A stretch of 5,396 nt of DNA from Candidatus Melainabacteria bacterium (GCA_003175915.1 PSRH01000231.1:1-5396); one strand, 5' to 3'; positions 1-5,396 are shown, counted from the stretch's first letter. Notes: generated by a model from the sequence alone, not told the origin. Program-made: numbers and translations.

Positions 1-150
1 GGCGGTCGGGCGGGCATCTCGCGAGACATCGTTAACCGGTGCAAGGGTTACGTATTTCGTTTATACAAAATTTGAGAGCAATTAAATTATGGGTAAGGGG
101 GTAAATACTTACCTGGAAACTTATGTTTCCTTACGGGTCGATCTCCTTAA
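1..150. other. Upstream region with no gene assigned
   Basis: No gene can be supported here. Frame +1 is open from the window edge to a TGA at 73-75 and could be the last 24 codons of an upstream gene, but frame +2 is also open to a TAA at 83-85, so neither is convincing. On the minus strand an ATG at 30-28 opens a frame that runs off the edge, which would fit a divergent gene, again without a clear ribosome binding site. Bases 17-26 form a perfect 10-bp palindrome, TCTCGCGAGA. From about 53 to 90 the DNA is AT-rich (TATACA at 62-67, TAAATT at 83-88) and probably holds the promoter of the regulator gene, but no -35/-10 pair is good enough to call. A TAA at 148-150 in the frame of the regulator sits directly before its ATG, so that gene cannot start further upstream. 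Confidence 0.5.
92..134 (+). promoter_or_regulatory. Two adjacent stem-loops in the leader of the regulator gene
   Basis: GGTAAG (92-97) is the exact reverse complement of CTTACC (108-113), with a 10-base loop. Immediately after it, GGAAAC (115-120) and GTTTCC (125-130) form a second perfect 6-bp stem with the loop TTAT. A competing pairing is possible: GTAAGG (93-98) also matches CCTTAC (129-134), which would break both hairpins. The regulator ATG at 151 has no Shine-Dalgarno sequence; the bases before it (ATCTCCTTA, 141-149) resemble the anti-Shine-Dalgarno instead and could also pair with TAAGG at 94-98. These are direct observations. A role as an RNA switch, or as a DNA dyad bound by the regulator itself, is inference. 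Confidence 0.35.
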
Positions 151-1455
151 ATGGTCCAAATGCCAAATCCAGCCGAATTTTTGCCCCCAAACCAGGAAAG
201 ACTGGACGAAAAGGAAGATGCACCTGAGCGCTCCGTGCTCATGGTCGGCAGTGATCCGAGCGAGGTTGACGCCAGCCGCCAGGTAATCCTTTCCCAATCC
301 CCCCTTTATGGGATCGAAACAGCCTCAACCGGGCAGGCGGCTTTAGCCGCCTTTCAGTCCGACCACTATGACGTCGTGGTTATGGATTTTGAATTACCAG
401 ATATGCCTGGCGAGGAACTGGTAAAGGCTTTGCACGCCCTGCGCCCCCTTTGTCCAATTATCGTTATGACCGCCCTGGACAGCCCCGACCTGGCACTTAA
501 GGTGCTTTTAGCCGGGGCCACGGATTTCCTGCCGAAAATCGGGTCTTATCATAAGTTTCTGCCTCGCACCCTGACCACCAACTTGCAACGGGCGCTGCTC
601 ACAGAAAATCTCATGGAGATGTACCAGCGCTTTGAGCAATCGTCAAAAGACGAAGCCCTCTTGAACCGATTAATTGTCACGATCCATGGTTCCCTCGACC
701 TGGATGACATTATCGATAAGGCAGCTCAGAGCATGTTCGAAGAATTCAAAGTGTCGCGCTCCGTTATTTGTACAGTGGCCGATCCAACCTCGGTGATCCG
801 CATCGCCCGGCAAGTAACCAATGAAAGCTTCCCAGCCATATCCGAAAAAAGTATCCTTTTCACGCGCTACCACGATCTACTTCTCGATGTGGCCGAAAGA
901 CGCCCGCTAGTGGTCATGCATGACGACACATTTCCATTGGCCAAGCAAATTGGTCAGGAAATGGCTTATTACTCGATCAAATCGCTGATCATGATCCCGC
1001 TTGTCTATCGCGGACGGCTGATGGGACTCCTCCATTTAGACGATTGCGAAAGCCCGCGTCTGTGGACCCAATCGGAAATCAACTTGCTCTCACGCATCGC
1101 CAACCAATTGCCGATCGCCATGAGTCAGGCAAAGCTTTATCAGATTGTCGAGACGCAAAGCCGGAGTATCGATAAACTCAACGACTTATGCACGCAGTTA
1201 ACCGGCGTAGTTAATTCGACCAGGGAGCTGACGGCCAGACAAGAAGGTCGTGAGAAGGTACGCGTTAAACTCAGTACGCGAGAGATAGAGGTATTGCGGA
1301 AAGTGGCTCAGGGACTGTCCAACAAAGAAATCGCCGACGGCTTACACATTACCGAAGGGACGACCGAAGTGCATGTATCGCGTTTACGTAAAAAACTCAA
1401 CTTGAGCAGCAGAGCCGCTCTGGTTCGCTATGCTTACGAAAATCATCTCTGTTAG
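151..1455 (+). CDS. Response regulator: degenerate receiver, GAF sensor, LuxR-type DNA-binding domain
   Basis: A 434-residue cytoplasmic transcription regulator with three domains. Residues about 28-148 are a CheY-like receiver: phosphoacceptor D79 in VVVMDFELPDMPG, switch threonine T107 and conserved lysine K129. The acidic pair that normally holds Mg2+ is replaced by G33-S34 (only D35 follows), so ordinary phosphorylation is doubtful. Residues about 148-170 are a helical linker. Residues about 170-330 are a GAF domain ending in C299-E-S-P-R-L-W305, a pattern I know from cyanobacterial phytochrome-type GAFs, but there is no cysteine at the bilin-binding position, so a small-molecule or protein-interaction role is more likely than light sensing. 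Residues 374-434 are a NarL/LuxR helix-turn-helix (STREIEVL, GLSNKEIA, recognition helix about 402-416 with E406 where a lysine is common). The start is the first possible: a TAA abuts the ATG. ATG at 160 is an alternative; neither has a ribosome binding site. No partner histidine kinase lies in the window. Confidence 0.9.
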   Translation: MVQMPNPAEFLPPNQERLDEKEDAPERSVLMVGSDPSEVDASRQVILSQSPLYGIETASTGQAALAAFQSDHYDVVVMDFELPDMPGEELVKALHALRPLCPIIVMTALDSPDLALKVLLAGATDFLPKIGSYHKFLPRTLTTNLQRALLTENLMEMYQRFEQSSKDEALLNRLIVTIHGSLDLDDIIDKAAQSMFEEFKVSRSVICTVADPTSVIRIARQVTNESFPAISEKSILFTRYHDLLLDVAERRPLVVMHDDTFPLAKQIGQEMAYYSIKSLIMIPLVYRGRLMGLLHLDDCESPRLWTQSEINLLSRIANQLPIAMSQAKLYQIVETQSRSIDKLNDLCTQLTGVVNSTRELTARQEGREKVRVKLSTREIEVLRKVAQGLSNKEIADGLHITEGTTEVHVSRLRKKLNLSSRAALVRYAYENHLC

Positions 1456-1481
1456 TATGCCACCAATAGTAGTGCAAACCG

Positions 1482-1510
1482 GCTTCTGTCGGGCGAGCCT
1501 GCCCGTAAGC
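1482..1510 (+). terminator. GC-rich hairpin after the regulator gene, possible terminator
   Basis: CGGGC (1490-1494) pairs with GCCCG (1501-1505) around the loop GAGCCT, and GCTT (1482-1485) can extend the stem by pairing with AAGC (1507-1510) across an asymmetric internal loop. It begins 26 bases after the stop codon, a usual place for a transcript end. No run of T follows, so it does not meet the standard for an intrinsic terminator and may instead be a 3'-end stabilising structure. Confidence 0.3.
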
Positions 1511-1550
1511 GGCTGAGCAGAACCCTGAAATATTAGCCCGGCAGGATGTT

Positions 1551-1572
1551 ATATGATTCTCATATTTATGAT
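1551..1572. promoter_or_regulatory. Candidate operator/promoter element: TATGA/TCATA cluster
   Basis: ATATGA (1551-1556) and TCATAT (1560-1565) form a perfect 6-bp inverted repeat with a 3-base spacer, and TATGAT recurs in direct orientation at 1552-1557 and 1567-1572. Three half-sites thus lie within 22 bases of AT-rich DNA, about 120 bases before the TadE-like gene. Dyads of this size suit dimeric LuxR/NarL-type regulators, and such a regulator is encoded just upstream. TATGAT also differs from the -10 consensus at one base, but I see no good -35 at the proper distance, so promoter versus operator is undecided. Confidence 0.3.
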
Positions 1573-1680
1573 AGAGTTGGTGTATTGAGGAAAATTTTTC
1601 AGTAACCAGGTCACAAATCACTGGGACAATCGCTCTAGATAAGCCCCAATTACTAGTCTGAGCAATTAATTCCGTGTTTT

Positions 1681-1685
1681 AGGAG
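1681..1685 (+). promoter_or_regulatory. Ribosome binding site of the TadE-like gene
   Basis: AGGAG ends five bases before the ATG at 1691, ideal Shine-Dalgarno spacing. It fixes the start there rather than at the in-frame ATG at 1754, which would delete the pilin-like processing motif. Confidence 0.8.
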
Positions 1686-1690
1686 CTTGA

Positions 1691-2350
1691 ATGGCAGATA
1701 GCGGTCGGATAAGAACGGCGCGGGCTTGTAGGAACCAGCGAGGTTCGGCAAGCATGTCTGAGTTTGCGCCAGCTTTGTTTGTCTTCCTGGTACTTATCTT
1801 CTTTCCTTTCCTCAATCTCTTCGGCTATCTTTGCGGTATAGCAACGGCAGCCCTGATTGCCAATCAATGCGCCACAGCAGCAGCCGTCTCGCAAACCTAC
1901 GACGACGCCATTAATAACTGTTCCGATACGGCTATGGCCTTGAGCGGCTCCTGCCTGGGCAAATTTGCCAATCTGCAGGCGGTGGGTGGCTATAAGGGCA
2001 CAGGGGTAGATGTGTTCGTGGCTGTAACCAATATGGGTTCGAACACTACCAGCGTATTTGGTCCCAATCAGCCAATTTCCGGCACGGTAGACACAACTAA
2101 TAACATTTATGAGTATGAAGCCCAGGTCAATTACAATGTCGGACCTTTTATCAGCATGGCTGGAATACCCTTAGTCAGCGAAATTCCGATGTTGGGCAAA
2201 CCAGCCCAGTTTACTTTCTCGGTCCAGAAGGCAGCGGAGTATCCAAATGGCTTGACCGGCGGCGGCCCACCGAATAGTGGTGGCGGTGGTACAAACGGTG
2301 GTGGTAACGGCAGCCCTACAGTACCGGGCGGTACAACCGCAGTGCAGTAG
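1691..2350 (+). CDS. TadE-like pseudopilin with glycine-rich C-terminal tail
   Basis: A 219-residue protein with the layout of TadE/TadF-type pseudopilins, minor components of tight-adherence (Flp) pili that cross the inner membrane once with the bulk outside. A basic N-terminus (residues 1-17, six arginines) precedes the motif Q-R-G-S-A-S-M-S-E-F (16-25), then one long hydrophobic helix at about 25-57. E24 matches the conserved pilin glutamate. In the classical site this glutamate is the fifth residue after the cleaved glycine; here it is the sixth after G18, so processing would be unusual or occur after S19. The exported part holds Cys77 and Cys88, which could form a disulfide, and a polar, Thr/Asn/Gly-rich region likely to be beta-rich. 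Residues about 187-215 are low complexity, rich in Gly, Asn, Pro and Ser, resembling a flexible or surface-exposed tail. TadE family membership rests on the N-terminal motif and helix; no Tad ATPase, secretin or peptidase gene is in the window. A secreted adhesin of another family with a similar anchor is possible. Confidence 0.65.
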   Translation: MADSGRIRTARACRNQRGSASMSEFAPALFVFLVLIFFPFLNLFGYLCGIATAALIANQCATAAAVSQTYDDAINNCSDTAMALSGSCLGKFANLQAVGGYKGTGVDVFVAVTNMGSNTTSVFGPNQPISGTVDTTNNIYEYEAQVNYNVGPFISMAGIPLVSEIPMLGKPAQFTFSVQKAAEYPNGLTGGGPPNSGGGGTNGGGNGSPTVPGGTTAVQ

Positions 2351-2406
2351 AAGAAGATGAATTTTGTCTCGCAGGAGCCTGATTCACCATTCTTACAGAT
2401 CCGTCT

Positions 2407-2428
2407 AGTCCTTACTGGGTAAGGGTTT
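2407..2428 (+). terminator. Possible weak intrinsic terminator after the TadE-like gene
   Basis: CCTTAC (2410-2415) pairs perfectly with GTAAGG (2419-2424) around a TGG loop. Three more pairs, two of them G-U type, extend the stem to 2407-2427, and TTT (2426-2428) overlaps its foot. It lies 56 bases beyond the stop codon. The T-tract is short, so efficiency would be modest. The same CCTTAC/GTAAGG pair occurs in the leader before position 151. Confidence 0.4.
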
Positions 2429-2451
2429 CAGCTCTGTCCACGTAATTTAAC

Positions 2452-2482
2452 TTGAGGCACTACCCCCTATTCATCGTAGAAT
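2452..2482 (+). promoter_or_regulatory. Candidate promoter of the AsmA-like gene
   Basis: TTGAGG (2452-2457) and TAGAAT (2477-2482) resemble the sigma70 -35 and -10 hexamers with four and five matches of six, but the 19-base spacer is longer than the favoured 17. Position after the possible terminator at 2407-2428 and before the next gene fits an independent transcript starting near 2489. Assignment is by eye only. Confidence 0.3.
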
Positions 2483-2571
2483 GGACAGGTACAAAGTTTT
2501 GAACGTCAATCTCTTAAGTTCATTTCTGCGGTTTGGCTTCCACCACGACATCAACAGCAACGGAATCGACC

Positions 2572-5396
2572 GTGGGGCAGTCTAACGATCGTCCGTTTCG
2601 TGTAGCCTGGCTCGCTGTCCAGTTCACATCACTATGGCTTTGTTTCATGGTGATCATTTTTGGCATCGCCTTATTGACCAATATCGATTGGTCGCGCAAT
2701 CGCGTTGAGGCAATGATCAGTAACACCACGCATCGCCAGATTCGCCTCGGTCGCTTGAGCTGGATCTTCGGAATTAACGGAGCAGCAGTGCAAGCGCACG
2801 ACCTGAGAGTCTACGATCCAGACGGCACGCCTTTCCTGACGGCTGGCCGAACCGAAATCGGTATTGCCCTGAGACCGTTAATCTCCGGACAACTTAAGCT
2901 ACGGCATGTCATCTTCAACGAGCCACAGTTGTGGGCAGTCCAGATTCGCCCCGGAGTTTGGAATTTCGATGACCTATTACAGACCGCCTTCAATCTCAAT
3001 TTTCTCAAAGCCAATCATGGCAAAATCCATCTGACGGACAAATCGTCAGTTTCCTCCAAGGCTTTTCCTGATACGGTGCTGGAGGATTTCAACGGCAAAT
3101 TGGTGCAGCCCAAACGTCTGGCGAACCGGCCTTTCTTGTTAGCCTTCAAACTGCCACAAAACGGTTACACAACCGAGGTCGATTTGAGCGGCATGCAGTT
3201 GTCCCGAACGCGAAACTGGCGAACAGACAAATGCAAATTGAAACTGCACATTACCAACTTTGACCCATCTTCCCTTCATGCCATTGCCAATTTGTTCAAC
3301 GTCGATCTTACTGACGCCATCGCCTGGATAGATGAGAAGCACCTCCATGGTCTCTTTGACGTAGACGGCTCGGCTGATGGCACTTTCGATCAGCACTTCA
3401 AGTCCGACCTGACCCTCAAGGCAAAGAATCTTTCGTTCATGACCAATGACCTGGGCATGGTCTCGGTACCGAATCTAGTATCAACCTTCAAATTGAGAGC
3501 GCGCGACCACGTTTTGAGTTGGACCAACTCAACAGTTAAGTTGCCTAATTCGCACATCGAAGCAAGGACAGAAGGAAACATTACCAATTGGCCGAACCTC
3601 AAAGACAACCAGGTAAGCGGTAAGCTGACGGCCACCATCGATGACTTGGCTCAGTTAGCCACTATCCTGCCTCAGACTGAGACTCTTGCTTCAACAAAGA
3701 TGAAATGTCTTGGCCGAGCCAAAGGGCAAGCACTGGTGGATTATCAATTTAGTCGTGGCAAGGCCGGCGACAGCCTGGCAATGCGACTGAAAGCCAAACG
3801 AGTTAGCTTCCAAGGACTGGAACAACTGTTCGAAGAAGAAAAAGTACCTATGCTGACCTTGCTCGGTTTGGGCGATACGGCGCAAGTAACCGGCGAAATC
3901 TCCCTCAATCCAGGAAAACAAATTGAGTACAAGGACTGCATAGCAGAAAACGCCGGCGCCGTCTATAAATTCTCCGGCTCCAGCAACTACGCAGAACAAA
4001 AGGGACACCTTGATTTTGCCGTCAAGGACTACAACTTAAAACAAAGCTCTGATGCCATCAATAAGTCGGCAAATACCAAACATCTTCTTTCCAACTTCGT
4101 CAAACTTGCTCCTAAGTGCACGCTACTTTTGGCTGGTAGAGCCAACATCAGCGGGTCGATCGAAGAGAAGCAAGCGAATATTCAGATCAAAGGCGAGATG
4201 GCTTTCAAAGATGCTCGCGTGAGCGTATCTTCACCGAAATTCTCCTTCGAGCATGTAAATGGCAGTGTTCGAACTGAGCCAGACAAATTTGTCCTGCACC
4301 AACTAGCCGGTATTGTTGACAGCGGCCGCCTGGAGATTTCGGGCAACCTTCCCAAAAAATCCACTGGCGTACTGGACTTGCACCTTAGAGCCAACGATTT
4401 TGACCTGGTTTACCTGAACAGCCTTATGCGGATGTTCCAGATTGAGGCGCCCCTTTTCTCCAAGAACCAGTTGAGCGGTCCCGTGAAAGAGCTTGCCCTC
4501 GACCTCACCGGTACGCCTGCCAAACCTGTCGTGCAGTTTGTTGTTGTTCCCAAGGAACTTGAATACGAACCTCCAGCTCTGGCAAATTCTCTCAAGGCAA
4601 CTTCAGGAACAATTACATATAGAAACGATCGGCTGGATCTCAAAGACGTTGGTTTCGCCTTGAAAGGCGGTCCAGTAACTGCCAGCCTCAGTATTGCCAA
4701 CCTGTCAACCAATGCCCGTCTTGAAAAAATCAAAATAAAAACGGACGGAACTGATTTGAAAGACGCCCATTACTATCTCACTTCTTCGCTGGCTCCGGCT
4801 GTATTGAAGAACCTATATATCAACTTCATGGACTCATATAAGCTCTCTAGCACCCACGGGAAAGTCTACGGCGATATAACCTGCACGCTAGCTAATGGCA
4901 AGTCGCAGCTTGACGGTCTTTTGGGATTCATTAACGCCGGCGGTAAGATCGGCGAAGCAAAGCAACCAGTCGAACATGTAAGCGGAGTGCTCGTCGCGTC
5001 CGGGCAAAATTTACTCTTGCAGGGCCTGAGCGGCTCCATTCACAACAGCGAGTTTGAGCTGGACGCGCGCATTCATAACTACCAGGAGCTCGACCCAAGT
5101 TGGTCCGGTGAATTGAGAGCGGACATCAACCCGCACGAACTTTCTCAATGGATTACCTTGCTCGGCAATGGCGAATTGATGAAAGGCCGATTCAGGCTGA
5201 CTGCAGCCGGACCGTTGAGTTTGAAAGCTAAGCTTACCGGGCGTAGCCAAAGTTGTTCAGGAAGCTTCAATCTAGCCGCTAACCCTGAAGATAGAATGAC
5301 TGTATCTGGTCCGTTTGGCGTTCTTCACCAACCCCCTGGCGAGAAACTGGTTTGCGACGGATTGGTGAAAATTGATCAGCACCAGGTCCAGGTCAC
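2572..5396 (+). CDS. Large AsmA/YhdP/TamB-like envelope protein, 5' part (runs off the window)
   Basis: The frame is open without a stop from 2518 to the right edge, giving at least 941 residues from the chosen start. After a short polar N-terminus, residues about 11-36 form one membrane helix; the remainder should lie in the periplasm. Residues about 40-135 match the AsmA-type N-terminal region: short basic helix, R-L-G-R-L, V-Y-D-P-D-G-T-P, a hydrophobic R-P-L-I-S-G-Q-L stretch, N-E-P-Q-L and G-V-W-N-F-D-D-L-L. The body consists of alternating short beta-strand segments, with a recurring unit (V-x-G-x-V..., then L-x-G-x-L) clear around residues 562, 677 and 803. The superfamily forms long beta-grooves that help move phospholipid between inner and outer membrane in Gram-negative bacteria, which is the inferred role. 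AsmA itself is about 617 residues, so this protein is nearer the size of YhdP or TamB. The start is uncertain: GTG 2572 has GGA seven bases upstream; TTG 2533 is possible without a ribosome binding site; ATG 2647 would cut through the membrane helix. Confidence 0.8.
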   Translation, partial: MGQSNDRPFRVAWLAVQFTSLWLCFMVIIFGIALLTNIDWSRNRVEAMISNTTHRQIRLGRLSWIFGINGAAVQAHDLRVYDPDGTPFLTAGRTEIGIALRPLISGQLKLRHVIFNEPQLWAVQIRPGVWNFDDLLQTAFNLNFLKANHGKIHLTDKSSVSSKAFPDTVLEDFNGKLVQPKRLANRPFLLAFKLPQNGYTTEVDLSGMQLSRTRNWRTDKCKLKLHITNFDPSSLHAIANLFNVDLTDAIAWIDEKHLHGLFDVDGSADGTFDQHFKSDLTLKAKNLSFMTNDLGMVSVPNLVSTFKLRARDHVLSWTNSTVKLPNSHIEARTEGNITNWPNLKDNQVSGKLTATIDDLAQLATILPQTETLASTKMKCLGRAKGQALVDYQFSRGKAGDSLAMRLKAKRVSFQGLEQLFEEEKVPMLTLLGLGDTAQVTGEISLNPGKQIEYKDCIAENAGAVYKFSGSSNYAEQKGHLDFAVKDYNLKQSSDAINKSANTKHLLSNFVKLAPKCTLLLAGRANISGSIEEKQANIQIKGEMAFKDARVSVSSPKFSFEHVNGSVRTEPDKFVLHQLAGIVDSGRLEISGNLPKKSTGVLDLHLRANDFDLVYLNSLMRMFQIEAPLFSKNQLSGPVKELALDLTGTPAKPVVQFVVVPKELEYEPPALANSLKATSGTITYRNDRLDLKDVGFALKGGPVTASLSIANLSTNARLEKIKIKTDGTDLKDAHYYLTSSLAPAVLKNLYINFMDSYKLSSTHGKVYGDITCTLANGKSQLDGLLGFINAGGKIGEAKQPVEHVSGVLVASGQNLLLQGLSGSIHNSEFELDARIHNYQELDPSWSGELRADINPHELSQWITLLGNGELMKGRFRLTAAGPLSLKAKLTGRSQSCSGSFNLAANPEDRMTVSGPFGVLHQPPGEKLVCDGLVKIDQHQVQV

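Larger units (their letters stand above)
1456..1690. other. Intergenic region between the regulator and the TadE-like gene
   Basis: These 235 bases contain the hairpin at 1482-1510, the TATGA/TCATA cluster at 1551-1572, and the ribosome binding site at 1681-1685. Between 1573 and 1680 I see an A/T run (AAAATTTTT, 1591-1599) and a weak CCAG/CTGG inverted repeat (1606-1609 with 1621-1624), but no convincing promoter pair, small gene or RNA. The gap size argues that the TadE-like gene has its own promoter rather than simple operon transcription with the regulator. Confidence 0.5.

Noticed and set aside
1..75. Possible C-terminus of an upstream gene in frame +1
   Set aside because: Only 24 codons are visible and a second frame is equally open, so the call cannot be supported.
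101..112. GTAA-ATAC-TTAC as an NtcA site in view of the cyanobacterial affinity
   Set aside because: NtcA sites are GTA-N8-TAC; here the spacing between GTA and TAC is six, so the match fails.
89..286. 65-codon + strand frame starting at ATG 89
   Set aside because: It overlaps the receiver gene in another frame, its product resembles no family I know, and no good ribosome binding site precedes it.
1397..1621. Minus-strand frame of 74 codons crossing the end of the regulator gene
   Set aside because: It overlaps the conserved DNA-binding domain and its sequence has no recognisable motif.
2357..2422. 21-codon frame with AAGAAG before its ATG, just after the TadE-like gene
   Set aside because: Too short, no recognisable features, and it ends inside the probable terminator hairpin.
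2811..5250. Several minus-strand open frames of 65-107 codons
   Set aside because: They are scattered over the AsmA-like gene in shifted frames, have no coherent domain or ribosome binding site pattern, and the + strand frame is continuous and matches a family.
1..5396. CRISPR, tRNA, rRNA, insertion sequence or toxin-antitoxin system
   Set aside because: No regularly spaced repeats, cloverleaf, transposase frame, terminal inverted repeats or paired small genes were seen.

Overview
The window carries three genes on the + strand and no RNA gene, mobile element, CRISPR array or tRNA that I can recognise. Base composition looks balanced (near 50% GC by eye), and the genes are separated by leader-like gaps of about 150-235 bases rather than packed into a tight operon. 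The gene set suggests a Gram-negative-type (two-membrane) bacterium. The sensor domain of the first gene ends in a signature (C-E-S-P-R-L-W followed by E-I-N-L-L) that I associate with cyanobacterial phytochrome-like GAF domains. A non-photosynthetic relative of Cyanobacteria (Vampirovibrionia/Melainabacteria, for example the Obscuribacterales) is my best guess for the source. It is an inference from a few motifs, not a demonstrated placement.

Layout: 1-150 is an upstream region with a 10-bp palindrome and two adjacent stem-loops just before the first gene. 151-1455 encodes a 434-residue regulator built as receiver, GAF sensor and LuxR/NarL-type DNA-binding domain. 1456-1690 is a gap with a GC-rich hairpin, an AT-rich cluster of TATGA/TCATA half-sites that could be an operator, and a good ribosome binding site for the next gene. 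1691-2350 encodes a 219-residue TadE-like pseudopilin with one membrane helix and a glycine-rich tail. 2351-2571 holds a likely weak terminator and a candidate promoter. From about 2572 to the right edge runs the beginning of a very large AsmA/YhdP/TamB-like envelope protein, open at the window end (at least 941 residues).

Taken together the window looks like an envelope/surface neighbourhood: a regulator that may sense through GAF, a surface pilin-like protein, and a membrane-anchored protein of a superfamily linked to lipid movement between the two membranes. A functional link among the three is only suggested by adjacency. The points most worth a second look are the receiver domain that lacks its metal-binding acidic pair, the cyanobacterial-type GAF without a chromophore cysteine, the TadE-like protein with an unusual processing site and glycine-rich tail, and the regulator's leader, whose segments can pair in mutually exclusive ways.
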